A DNA stretch of 55,262 bases from Mycobacterium sp. Marseille-P9652 (GTDB lineage: Bacteria; Actinomycetota; Actinomycetes; Mycobacteriales; Mycobacteriaceae), in contig NZ_CACRUY010000036.1 of NCBI RefSeq assembly GCF_902652685.1, positions 1 to 55,262 on the forward strand, given 5' to 3'. The position numbers and the translations under genes are program-made. The first letter of the stretch is position 1. Each line of letters starts with the position of its first letter. The notes beneath the pieces are model-generated. The model did not search any database, was not told the DNA's origin, and saw nothing but the letters and a program-made list of their open reading frames with translations. Below are positions 34,115 through 42,679 of this stretch, piece by piece.

Positions 34115-35617
34115 ATGTCATACGTGGATTTCGCACCAGAGGCAGCGGCGGCCGCGGCGGGCAACATAGCGGAGATCGGCTCGAACCTCACGGCCGCCAA
34201 CGCGGCGGCGGTGGGTCCGACGACGGGCATCGCGGTGGCGGCGGCCGACGAGGTGTCCACGGCGGTCGCCGCGCTCTTCGGGACATTCGCCCAGGACTTT
34301 CAGGCCCTCAGCGCGCAAGCGGCGGCGTTCCACGATTCGTTCGTCCGGGGCCTGGCCCAGGCAACAGGTCTGTATGCGTTCGCCGAGTCGGCCAACGCGT
34401 CGCCCCTGCGGGACGTCGCCCGGGCATTACTGAACGCCGCGGGTGCGCCTCTGGAGGAGGGCGGAGCCGCCACCGGGGGCGGCACCACCGGAGGCGGAGG
34501 CGGAACCACGACCGGCGGAACCACGAATGGGGGCGGAACCACGACCGGTGGGGGCGGGAGCGGCGGCGGTGGGCTGGCGGCGACGTACACGCTCACGTCG
34601 CAGTGGAGCAATGGCTTCACCGCCGATTACACGATCACCAATTCCGGCACGACTCCACTGACCAACTGGCAGGCCCAATTCACCCTGCCGGCAAACGAAT
34701 CCATTACGAGTGTGTGGAATGCGCAGTTTGCGCAATCGGGGACGCAATACACCCTCACCCCGCAAAGTTTTGACGCGACCATTGCGCCGGGCGGTTCGGT
34801 CACCGTGGGCTTCCAGGCCAGCCAGACCGGCACGTACTCTGCGCCGACAAACCTGCTTGTCAACGGCCAACCGGTGACCGTGGGCGGCACGGGCACGGGC
34901 ACGGGCGGCACGGGCGGCACGGGCACGGGCACAGCCGGTGGGACCGTCATCACCACCCAGTACGGCACGACGACGATCGCGAATGCCTACGTGGTGCAGA
35001 ACAATGCCTGGAACAACCCGGGCGGGCAATCCATCAGCGTCAGCCCCACCGGGTTCACCATCGCCACCGAAATCGGCTCGGCGCCCACCAACGGCGCCCC
35101 GCTTGGGTACCCGTCGATCTACGACGGCTGGCACTACGGCACCGGATCGCCCGGGACGAACCTGCCCCTGCAACTGAGCGGCATCCAAACGGCCACCAGC
35201 AGCATCAGTTACACCTATCCGAGCAGTGGAATCTACGACGCCTCCTACGACATCTGGCTCAATCCCACGCCCATCACCACCGGGGTCAACCAGCAGGAGA
35301 TCATGATCTGGTTCAACCACGTGGGCCCGATTCAGCCGGTCGGCTCCGTGGTCGGCAACGCCACGATCGACGGGCAGAACTTCCAGGTGTGGAAGGGCGG
35401 CAACGGCCAGAACAACGTGGTGTCGTACGTCGCGACCGCCCCCATCACCTCCTGGGACAACATGGACGTGCTGGGCTTCATCGACAACACCGAAACCCTT
35501 GAGCCCGTTACCAACTCGTGGTACCTGACGAGCATCCAGGCCGGCTTCGAGCCGTGGACCGGCAGCGTCGGCGCGTCGGTCGACTCGTTCTCCGCCAGCG
35601 TCAACGGCGTCAGCTAG
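34115..35617 (+). CDS. PE-CBM2-GH12 protein, secreted endoglucanase-like
   Basis: A 500-residue three-part protein. PE domain at 1-95 (MSYVDFAPEAAAAAAGN), Gly/Thr linker at 115-153, carbohydrate-binding module family 2 at about 155-256 (ATYTLTSQWSNGFTADYTIT, with the surface tryptophans W164, W185, W201), a second Gly/Thr linker, and a glycoside hydrolase family 12 domain at about 276-498. The catalytic glutamates are E395 in QQEIMIWF (nucleophile) and E479 in AGFEPW (acid/base), both intact. PE fusion implies ESX secretion. Predicted beta-1,4-glucanase acting on cellulose-like polymer. GAAGGA precedes the ATG. M. tuberculosis has separate broken pieces of this type (PE10, celA2a, celA2b). 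Confidence 0.9.
   Translation: MSYVDFAPEAAAAAAGNIAEIGSNLTAANAAAVGPTTGIAVAAADEVSTAVAALFGTFAQDFQALSAQAAAFHDSFVRGLAQATGLYAFAESANASPLRDVARALLNAAGAPLEEGGAATGGGTTGGGGGTTTGGTTNGGGTTTGGGGSGGGGLAATYTLTSQWSNGFTADYTITNSGTTPLTNWQAQFTLPANESITSVWNAQFAQSGTQYTLTPQSFDATIAPGGSVTVGFQASQTGTYSAPTNLLVNGQPVTVGGTGTGTGGTGGTGTGTAGGTVITTQYGTTTIANAYVVQNNAWNNPGGQSISVSPTGFTIATEIGSAPTNGAPLGYPSIYDGWHYGTGSPGTNLPLQLSGIQTATSSISYTYPSSGIYDASYDIWLNPTPITTGVNQQEIMIWFNHVGPIQPVGSVVGNATIDGQNFQVWKGGNGQNNVVSYVATAPITSWDNMDVLGFIDNTETLEPVTNSWYLTSIQAGFEPWTGSVGASVDSFSASVNGVS
34888..34935 (+). repeat. GGC-ACG microsatellite in the GH12 linker
   Basis: Tandem GGCACGGGC-type repeats encode the GTGTGGTGGTG linker between the CBM2 and GH12 domains. 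Linker length is likely to vary by slippage without shifting the frame. Confidence 0.7.
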
Positions 35618-35695
35618 GGACGGCCTCGCACCGAGCTTGCCGTAGAAGTCGTGCGTCGCACCACGATCGCAGCCGCAATCTCGGCGACAAGCGCC

Positions 35696-37180
35696 TCAGC
35701 CCACGGGGTACCCCACCGACTTGACCTCGGTGTACTGGTCGAAGCCGGCCACCCCGTTCTGGCGTCCCACCCCCCTGTACTTGTACCCGCCGAATGGGGT
35801 GTCGGCGCCGTAGGGGGCGCCGCCGTTGACGCCGATGAAGCCCGCGCGGATGCGGCGGGCCACCGCCAGCGAACGCTCCAGCGAGCCGGACATCACGTTG
35901 CCCGCCAGACCGTACTTGCTGTCGTTGGCGATCCGGATCGCGTCCTCCTCGTCGTCGTACGGGATGACCGACAGCACCGGGCCGAAGATCTCTTCCTGCG
36001 CGATGGTCATCGAGTTGTCGACGTTGACGAAAAGCGTTGGCCGCACGAAGAATCCCTTGTCGAAGCCGGTGGGGGCGTCCGGTCCGCCGACGAGGGCGGT
36101 GGCCCCCTCCTCGACACCCTTGCGGATGTAGCCCATCACCCGATCGCGCTGCCGCTCCGAAATCACCGGGCCGCAGAGGGTTCCGGGGTCCTGCGGGTCG
36201 CCGCAGGTGACGTTCTCGTAGATGCTCTGGAGAATCGCCACCCCCTCGTCGTAGCGGGACCGCGGCAGCAGCATCCGGGTCGGGTTGGCGCAGCCCTGGC
36301 CGGCGTGCATGCACGGCGCGATCCCGATCGCGCACGCCAAGCCGAAGTCGGCGTCCTCCAAGACGATGGTGGCCGACTTCCCGCCGAGCTCCAAAAACAG
36401 CCGCTTCATGGTGGCGGCGCCCTTTTCCATGATCCGCTGGCCCACCACCGTCGAACCCGTGAACGAGATCAGGTCGACCTTCGGTGACAAGGTGAGCTCC
36501 TCGCCCACGAAGTGATCCGAGGCGGTGACGACGTTCACCACGCCGGGCGGGATGTCGGTCTTCTCGGCGATCAGCCGGCCCAGCCGGGTCGCGTTGAACG
36601 GCGTGTTCGGCGCCGGCTTGAGCACCACGGTGTTGCCGGTGCCCAGGGCCTGCCCGAGCTTGTTCAGGGTGACCTCGAACGGGAAGTTCCACGGCACGAT
36701 CGCGCCGACGACGCCGACCGGCTCCCGCCACACTTTGATGGACGTGTTCGCGCCGGTCAGGCTGATCACCCGGTCACCCAGATCGGTTTCCCAGGCGTAC
36801 TCGTCGATCAGCCGGGCCGGATACTTCAGGCCGTCCTGCAGCGGGGCGTCCAGCTGGGGGCCGTACGTGATGGCTCGCGGTGCACCGACCTCGAGAATCA
36901 GCTCCTCGCGCAGCTCTTCCTTCTCCGACTCGATCGCCTCGTGCAGCTGGAGCAGGCAGCGCTTGCGCAGCTCCCGGTTGGTCGACCAGTCGGTCTCGTC
37001 GAAGGCCCGCCGGGCGGCGTCGATCGCCCGGTGCATGTCCTCCTTGGACGCGTCGGCAACCTCCCCGAGGCTCTCCTCGGTGGCCGGGTTGATGTTGGTG
37101 AAGGTGCCGGCCTGGCCGTCGACGAGCTTGCCGTCGATCATCATCTTCGGCTCGAAGCGGACCTTTACAGCCTCGGTCAT
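35696..37180 (-). CDS. NAD-dependent aldehyde dehydrogenase
   Basis: A 494-residue ALDH-superfamily enzyme with VVGAIVPWNFPF (N165), K188 in LKPAPNTP, the general base E264 in LELGGKS and catalytic C297 in AGQGC. Length and motif order are normal. ATG 37180 (MTEAVKVRF) is chosen over a 25-codon upstream extension. It lies 90 bases after the P450 gene on the same strand and likely ends that unit: P450 and SDR could generate an alcohol/aldehyde that this enzyme oxidises to an acid. Confidence 0.92.
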   Translation of the reverse strand: MTEAVKVRFEPKMMIDGKLVDGQAGTFTNINPATEESLGEVADASKEDMHRAIDAARRAFDETDWSTNRELRKRCLLQLHEAIESEKEELREELILEVGAPRAITYGPQLDAPLQDGLKYPARLIDEYAWETDLGDRVISLTGANTSIKVWREPVGVVGAIVPWNFPFEVTLNKLGQALGTGNTVVLKPAPNTPFNATRLGRLIAEKTDIPPGVVNVVTASDHFVGEELTLSPKVDLISFTGSTVVGQRIMEKGAATMKRLFLELGGKSATIVLEDADFGLACAIGIAPCMHAGQGCANPTRMLLPRSRYDEGVAILQSIYENVTCGDPQDPGTLCGPVISERQRDRVMGYIRKGVEEGATALVGGPDAPTGFDKGFFVRPTLFVNVDNSMTIAQEEIFGPVLSVIPYDDEEDAIRIANDSKYGLAGNVMSGSLERSLAVARRIRAGFIGVNGGAPYGADTPFGGYKYRGVGRQNGVAGFDQYTEVKSVGYPVG

Positions 37181-37270
37181 GTTTGTCACTCTCTTGTGGG
37201 TCGTTCGGTGGCTATGGAGAGCCTTACCGGAAACTAGCCGATTGGCAAGGTGCAACCGCCGCCGCCCTGC

Positions 37271-38488
37271 TCACTGGGGGTCGAAGAGCACCGGCAGCGA
37301 CGTCGGCGACCGGAAGACCTGCCCCCGGATGTGCGGATCGTCGCCCTCGGGATCGAGCCGCAGATTCGGGAGCCGGTCGAGCAAGAGATTGACGGCGGTT
37401 CGCATCTCCAGCCGGGCCAGGTGCATGCCGAGGCAGACGTGTACGCCGTGGCCCCAGGCAAGATTGGGCTTGTACTGCCGGTTGATGTCGAACCGGTCCG
37501 GCTCGGGGTAGCGATCTTCTTGCCGGTTCGCCGAGCCCAGCATCGGCATGACCGTCGCACCGGCCGGGATCGCGACCCCGCCCAGTTCGGTGTCGCGGGT
37601 CGCCACCCGGGTGATGGTCAACAGCGGCGGCTCCCATCGCACGCCCTCCTCGATGGCCTGCGGGAGCAGCGACCGGTCCGCGCGGATGGCGTCCAACTGC
37701 GCCGGATCGCACAGCAGTCCGAACAACAGGCTGCCCAGCGCGCGGTAGGTCGTCTCGACGCCGGCGGGCAGCAGCAGGCGCAGGAACGAGTAGATTTCCT
37801 CGTCCTCGAGCTTTTGCCCGTCGATCTCGGCCCGCGCCAGCGCGCTGATGAGATCGTCCTTCGGTTCGGCGCGGCGGGCCGCGAGGATCGGTGCGAAGTA
37901 GTCGCACAGCGCGGCCGAGGCGGCCAGCCCGCGCTCCGGGTTCATCAGCCAGCTCAGCAGCGAGATCGACCAGCGCTGAAACTGCGGGTAGTCCTCCTGC
38001 GGCAGGCCCAGCAGGCCGGCGATGATCTGGCTGGGGTAATCGAAGGTGAACTCTTTCACCAGATCCGCCTTGCCGCGGGGCGCGAATTCATCGATCAAGG
38101 CGTTTGCTACCCGGCCGACGAGCTCGTCCTGCCATCGCGCCAATGACTTCTGCGAGAACGCCTTTGACACCAACGACCGCAGCCGGCCGTGGATCGGCTC
38201 GTCCATGCCGAGCATCACGCCTTCGCCCAGCACCGGTCCGAACGCCGCGATCACGGCCGACGACGAGAACGTCTCGTTGTCGCGCAGCATCTGCTGGACG
38301 TCCTCGTGGCGATACACGATGAACATCGGCAGCGATTCCTCGTGCGGCAGCGCCCCCGACGTCTCCAGGCGCTGCACCGGTTCTTCGCGGCGAATCCGCG
38401 CCAGTTCGGTGTACGGGTCGCGCACGTCACCGGATATCGCGTCGTCGAAGGCGCCGAAGTCCGCCAGGTCGTCGAAAAGCTGTTCCAT
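37271..38488 (-). CDS. Cytochrome P450
   Basis: A 405-residue soluble bacterial-type P450. Haem motif AWGHGVHVCLG carries the axial C352; the first motif position is Trp, which the family pattern allows. The I-helix has AGVETT (242-247) and the K-helix E281-x-x-R284. ATG 38488 shares one base with the stop of the SDR gene (TAATG), so translation is coupled. Electron donors (ferredoxin, reductase) are not encoded nearby. Probable hydroxylation of a lipid-like substrate handled by the cluster. Confidence 0.94.
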   Translation of the reverse strand: MEQLFDDLADFGAFDDAISGDVRDPYTELARIRREEPVQRLETSGALPHEESLPMFIVYRHEDVQQMLRDNETFSSSAVIAAFGPVLGEGVMLGMDEPIHGRLRSLVSKAFSQKSLARWQDELVGRVANALIDEFAPRGKADLVKEFTFDYPSQIIAGLLGLPQEDYPQFQRWSISLLSWLMNPERGLAASAALCDYFAPILAARRAEPKDDLISALARAEIDGQKLEDEEIYSFLRLLLPAGVETTYRALGSLLFGLLCDPAQLDAIRADRSLLPQAIEEGVRWEPPLLTITRVATRDTELGGVAIPAGATVMPMLGSANRQEDRYPEPDRFDINRQYKPNLAWGHGVHVCLGMHLARLEMRTAVNLLLDRLPNLRLDPEGDDPHIRGQVFRSPTSLPVLFDPQ

Positions 38489-39468
38489 TACTTCTCCCCT
38501 GATTGTTGATGCCGCGCGGCCAGGCGCTCCAGCAGCGGCTTCGGCAGAATCCGCGCGACGAGCACCATCCCGCGTTGGGCAGCGGTCAACGGCCACGCAC
38601 CGCCGCGCATCGACCCCTGCCGGGGTATGCCCAGCACGATCCGCGACATGTGATGCATACCCGAGGCCGGCATGAATCTGTTGGCGGCCAACAACATCGA
38701 CGCATCCAGACCGACGCCGCGGCGGCGAAACGCCCCCCGGTCGTTCAGCGCCTCGAGCAGGCCGTCGGCGAACCGCTCGGGCGGCCGTGCAAGCTTCATC
38801 GCCGCCCGCCCGCGGGTGTTCATGGTGGTGTGCAGCCGGGCATACGGGCCGGTGAAGTCGCGGTTGTCGGTGGTCCCCGCGTCCGTGATGATGTCGGTGT
38901 CGTACATCCCGGCGACCAGGATCGTGACGCCGAGACCGAACGGCGCGATCTCGGACGCCATCGCCTCGCCCCAGCGCTCCCTCGCGCCCTTGGCCGCCGA
39001 GTACGGTCCGGTGGCCGGCTGACCCCGCACCCCCGCCGCGCTCGACACCAGGACGATGCGGCCCTCCCCCGCCGCCCGCATCGACGGCAGCAGCGCCTGC
39101 GTGAGGGCGACGGGACCCAGGACACTGGTGGCGAACATGTTGTGCCACAACGCCATATCCGTCTCCTCCACCATGCCGGCCGCGGAGATGCCCGCATTGT
39201 GGACGAGGGCGTACGGCGCACCGACGGCGTCCTCGATCGCCTTGGCGGCTGCGGCCACCGACGCGGCGTCCAGCAGATCGAGCTGGACGCCGATCAGCCG
39301 ATCGTCGTCCGGTCGGGTGCCGGTCGCCTCGCGCAGCGCCGGCATCCCCCGGTCCGGGTCGCGGATGGCCGCGACGACGCGCCACCCGTCACGGTAGAGG
39401 CGGACGGCCGAGGCGAACCCGAGCCCCCGCGACGCCCCGGTGATGACGACGGTGCGCGGCTCAGCCAT
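38488..39468 (-). CDS. Short-chain dehydrogenase
   Basis: A 326-residue classical SDR with a C-terminal extension: TGASRGLG (10-17), HNAG, SSAAG with the catalytic serine and YSAAK. The tail beyond residue 270 (basic, amphipathic, RFMPASGMHHMSR...) could associate with membrane. It overlaps the AveC-like gene by 8 bases and the P450 start by one, so all three are made together. Likely oxidises or reduces the P450/AveC product. Confidence 0.9.
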   Translation of the reverse strand: MAEPRTVVITGASRGLGFASAVRLYRDGWRVVAAIRDPDRGMPALREATGTRPDDDRLIGVQLDLLDAASVAAAAKAIEDAVGAPYALVHNAGISAAGMVEETDMALWHNMFATSVLGPVALTQALLPSMRAAGEGRIVLVSSAAGVRGQPATGPYSAAKGARERWGEAMASEIAPFGLGVTILVAGMYDTDIITDAGTTDNRDFTGPYARLHTTMNTRGRAAMKLARPPERFADGLLEALNDRGAFRRRGVGLDASMLLAANRFMPASGMHHMSRIVLGIPRQGSMRGGAWPLTAAQRGMVLVARILPKPLLERLAARHQQSGEK

Positions 39469-40609
39469 TCTTGCCCGAAGACGCAGTCGCGCACGGACCT
39501 TGGCCCGGTGGCGGCGGCTCGACGTGCGGCCGCCCGTTGGGCTCCCCGCTCGCCCACGTCGACCAGATGCCTACCGAGTAGGGACCTTGGGCGCCGGCCT
39601 TCTCGTAAAATCCTTGCGGGTCATACACTTTGGCCTCGGGGTACGGCCACGGGCAGGCCACCGATGTCGCGGCGTGGCTGACCTTGATGAGCCAGAACCA
39701 GCCACCGTAGGCGAAATAGGACACGTTGATGATGGCGAACATCACCAGGAACGTGCCGAGCACCGGACGCGTCGGGAAGATCTTCGCCTTCGCGGCCAGC
39801 TTCTCCGCAACCGATTTGCCGGTGTCGTCGCGGTAGCACAGGATCGCGGCCGGGATCATCACGAAGGTCACCGACAGCGATTCCCAGATGAGCGGGAATT
39901 GGAAGGTCGTGCCGGTGAACACCGACCCCCACGGGATCACCTGGGCGTAGATGTACATGCCCCAGTGGATCAAGGTGTTCTCCAGGAAGGCATCCATGAC
40001 GAACCCGAGCACCAGGACTATCGCCCCCAGGCAGAGGAGCGGGTGCCGCGACACGAAGGCCTCCGGCCCGTGCCGGGCCTGCAGCCTGCGCAGCATCCAT
40101 ACCCCGGGGAAGTACGGCCCGAAGTAGAACATCACGTATCCGAAGACCACAAAAGGTTCGACCGTGGGCGAGATCGACACCAGTGGCCAGGATTCCGGCC
40201 AATGCACCAGATCGGGGTTGTAGACCGCGAACGGCGACCAGTTCATGATCGGGTCCTGCCACACGATCAGCGTCGTGCACAGGAACATCAGCATCACCGG
40301 GCTCCCGGGATTGCGGCGCCAGCCCCTGACGAACACGATCAACAGCACGATCAGCGCCACGACCGTCGCCCAGTCGAGGAAACCGATGTAGTCCAGCCCG
40401 AACGTGAATCTCACCGGTCGCGGCCGCCCCTGCACGTTCGGGTTGGCGACCCGTGGGTCGAGCGCTACGCGGCAATTCGCGATGAAGAAAAGCGTGAACG
40501 CCGCCAGAGCGGCGCCCGCCACCCAGCCGCCCCAACTTCCCCTGCGATCGGTCCGTGCGGATTTCAGATCCTGTTGCGCCGCAACCGGTGCGGACTGCTC
40601 GGTGCTCAT
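39461..40609 (-). CDS. AveC-like (spirocyclase family) integral membrane protein
   Basis: A 382-residue membrane protein with about eight hydrophobic segments (N-terminal near 28-46, then a series between 75 and 330) and conserved loops PIMNWSPFAVYNPDLVHWPE and WGMYIYAQVIPWG. By pattern it matches the AveC/spirocyclase family; AveC acts in avermectin spiroketal formation and dehydration. Mycobacteria have AveC-like proteins without avermectin clusters, so here the chemistry is unknown. It starts 10 bases after the binding-protein gene and overlaps the SDR gene. Probably a membrane-bound cyclase, dehydratase or lipid-binding partner of the P450. Confidence 0.8.
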   Translation of the reverse strand: MSTEQSAPVAAQQDLKSARTDRRGSWGGWVAGAALAAFTLFFIANCRVALDPRVANPNVQGRPRPVRFTFGLDYIGFLDWATVVALIVLLIVFVRGWRRNPGSPVMLMFLCTTLIVWQDPIMNWSPFAVYNPDLVHWPESWPLVSISPTVEPFVVFGYVMFYFGPYFPGVWMLRRLQARHGPEAFVSRHPLLCLGAIVLVLGFVMDAFLENTLIHWGMYIYAQVIPWGSVFTGTTFQFPLIWESLSVTFVMIPAAILCYRDDTGKSVAEKLAAKAKIFPTRPVLGTFLVMFAIINVSYFAYGGWFWLIKVSHAATSVACPWPYPEAKVYDPQGFYEKAGAQGPYSVGIWSTWASGEPNGRPHVEPPPPGQGPCATASSGKNG

Positions 40610-40619
40610 CGCTCGTCGC

Positions 40620-41732
40620 CTACTCTCCGAAACGGTCGACCAGATGTGAGTTGACGCCGTCGGCGTCGAGGGAGCGGGCCACCAGGTAGCCGGCGCCCAT
40701 CCAACCGCGGCGGGTCCACTTACCGAAGGACACTCGGGTGCCCGGCGCCCCCGAGGCGGCGGGCATCATCTTCACCCGCTCCAGTGCCTCCTTGACCCCA
40801 CGCGGGCTGAGCGGATGCGCGTCAGCGAACGCCCGCACGAGGGTGGCGGCCACGTCACGGTTGACCACCGAGACGCAATATTCCGGACGGCTGCCGTCGT
40901 ATCTCGTCGCGTACCGGTCGAGGAAGTCCTGGCCGATGGGATTGCCCTCGTCGTACTGGTCGACCCCGATCCAGCCCGTGAACGCGTCCCACATGATCGG
41001 ATTCACCCACGCGTTCTGGAACGCGGTGGTCGTGAATCTCGGTGGATCCCAGTCGACGGCCTGCAGAGCGGGGTTGATGAACACGATCCCGAAGCCGAAG
41101 CCAAGGTGCACGAGCGCCTCGGCCTTCGCGTCGTGCAGGGTACGCACGGCCTCGTTGATGTCCTGGGCGGTCTGCGCGATCGCCGCCTCAGCCACGATGC
41201 GGATCCCGTTGCGGCGGCAGGCGCTTCGGAGGTTCTTCAGATAGCTCTCGCCGATCAGGTTCTGTTCGACGAGGACCCCGATCTCGGAGAGACCGCGCTT
41301 GGCGAGCAGGTCCGCGATGAAGATGGGTTCATCGGTCATCGAACCCTGCGGAAATGAGAAGGTCCATTCGCCGAGCCAGTCGTCGGTACCGGTGACGCTG
41401 ATCGCCGGCACCTTGAACCGCTCCTCGATCGCCTCGCGCGTGGGCACGCAGTTGTCGGTGATGTGCGGCCCGAACACCACCAGGCAGCCCTCCTCGACGA
41501 GCTCACCGAACGCGTCGATCACCGCCTTGACCGATCCCTTGGGAAGGCCTTCGACCTCGCGGTAGATCATCTGCACCGGGCGATCCATCACGCCCTGCTC
41601 GACGGCCTCGGAGAAGACGAGGTCGAAGCATCGCGTGAAACTCGCCATCAATTCCTCGGGGAACCCGGGGGGAAGCGTGAAGTCCATCAGGTAGCCGACC
41701 TTGATCGGCTCCGCGCTGCTTTCGTAGGACAT
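40620..41732 (-). CDS. Cytoplasmic periplasmic-binding-protein-fold protein (Leu/AmiC-like)
   Basis: A 370-residue type I periplasmic-binding fold (IKVGYLMDFTLPPGF; VVFGPHITDNCVP; VPAISVTGTDDWLGEW; EIGVLVEQNLIGESYLKNL). There is no signal peptide or lipobox: the protein begins MSYESSAEPIKVGY, and no ABC permease or ATPase genes are near. So it is probably a cytosolic ligand sensor or carrier, like AmiC, and not a transporter subunit. GGGAGGT six bases before ATG 41732 decides the start. A 15-bp operator-like motif lies 46 bases upstream. First gene of the AveC-SDR-P450 unit. Confidence 0.85.
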   Translation of the reverse strand: MSYESSAEPIKVGYLMDFTLPPGFPEELMASFTRCFDLVFSEAVEQGVMDRPVQMIYREVEGLPKGSVKAVIDAFGELVEEGCLVVFGPHITDNCVPTREAIEERFKVPAISVTGTDDWLGEWTFSFPQGSMTDEPIFIADLLAKRGLSEIGVLVEQNLIGESYLKNLRSACRRNGIRIVAEAAIAQTAQDINEAVRTLHDAKAEALVHLGFGFGIVFINPALQAVDWDPPRFTTTAFQNAWVNPIMWDAFTGWIGVDQYDEGNPIGQDFLDRYATRYDGSRPEYCVSVVNRDVAATLVRAFADAHPLSPRGVKEALERVKMMPAASGAPGTRVSFGKWTRRGWMGAGYLVARSLDADGVNSHLVDRFGE

Positions 41733-41777
41733 TCGACCTCCCGGGGCGACCACCGACGTGCACTGACCCCAACGCAA

Positions 41778-41792
41778 AACCTAATATTTGTT
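41778..41792 (-). promoter_or_regulatory. Cluster operator-like site 1
   Basis: AACCTAATATTTGTT fits AACnnAnnnTnnGTT. It lies in the 90-bp gap upstream of the binding-protein gene. Confidence 0.6.
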
Positions 41793-41822
41793 CAGCACCC
41801 TAGCCCGGGCCCGCACGCACCG

Positions 41823-42659
41823 TCAATCAGACCCCAGGTAGATCTCGATCATGTCGCCCAGGGCCGTTCCCATCGCCGCATCGTCGGTGAGCGGCCCGGC
41901 GATCGCGGCCCGGGCCGCCTCCCGCAGGCTCAGGCCGCCGGCGGCCAGCCTGCCCGCCGCGACGAGCACGCGGGTCGACGCCACCTCGCGCAGTCCACCC
42001 GTCTCCAAGCGGCGGATGGCATGACCCAAGCGCACCAGCTCGGCCGCGGTGGCATCGTCCACCCCCGCCTCGCGCTGCACGATCCCCTGCTCGACATCGG
42101 CTGGCGGGAAACCGAATTCGATGGCCACCATCCGCTGACGCGTCGAGTCCTTCAGGTCCTTGAGCACGCTCTGGTAGCCGGGGTTGTACGACACCACCAA
42201 GCCGAATCCGGGCGCCGCGTTCAACGTGACGCCGAGGCGCTCGATCGGGAGCTGACGGCGGTAGTCGGCCAGTGGGTGCAGCACCACGGTGGTGTCCTGC
42301 CGGGCCTCCACGACCTCGTCGAGGTAGCAGATGGCGCCCTCGCGGACCGCCCGGGTCAGCGGACCGTCCACCCACACCGTCTCGTCGCCCTGCAGCAGGT
42401 ACCGGCCCACGAGATCCGCGGTGGTGAGGTCGTCGTGGCAGGCGACGGTGATCAGCGGGCGGCCGAGGTCGTGGGCCATCGCCTCGACGAATCGGGTCTT
42501 CCCGCAACCGGTCGGCCCCTTCAGAAGCAGCGCCAGCCCCTGCCGGTAGGCCGCCTTGAAGACCGCCTCCTCGTTGCCGATCGCCTGATAGTAGGGCCGC
42601 ACCGGTTCCGCCTCGACGCCCCCGCCGACCCGCCGAGCCAGCCCGGCCTCGTCGCCCAT
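41823..42659 (-). CDS. MoxR-type AAA+ ATPase, CbbQ/NorQ/NirQ-like
   Basis: A 278-residue AAA+ ATPase: Walker A GPTGCGKT (48-55), Walker B CYLDEV (111-116), then NPGYQ and STRQRM with the sensor/arginine-finger region. This matches the CbbQ/NorQ group, which works with a von Willebrand A partner (CbbO/NorD) to activate a metalloenzyme (Rubisco, nitric oxide reductase) by inserting or remodelling it. The partner gene lies 20 bases upstream. ATG 42659 is supported by AGGGAAGG just before it. The client here must differ from NOR or Rubisco, since neither is encoded nearby; the P450, AveC-like protein or dehydrogenases are candidates. Confidence 0.92.
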   Translation of the reverse strand: MGDEAGLARRVGGGVEAEPVRPYYQAIGNEEAVFKAAYRQGLALLLKGPTGCGKTRFVEAMAHDLGRPLITVACHDDLTTADLVGRYLLQGDETVWVDGPLTRAVREGAICYLDEVVEARQDTTVVLHPLADYRRQLPIERLGVTLNAAPGFGLVVSYNPGYQSVLKDLKDSTRQRMVAIEFGFPPADVEQGIVQREAGVDDATAAELVRLGHAIRRLETGGLREVASTRVLVAAGRLAAGGLSLREAARAAIAGPLTDDAAMGTALGDMIEIYLGSD

Positions 42660-42679
42660 AGCCACCTTCCCTGAGTGAA

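Noticed and set aside
37430-37445. P450 haem motif with Trp instead of Phe treated as a lesion
   Set aside because: Trp is permitted at that position in the family signature and all other P450 motifs are intact.
38104-38322. Small plus-strand ORF inside the P450 gene
   Set aside because: No start signal or protein-like composition; the P450 frame has all conserved motifs.
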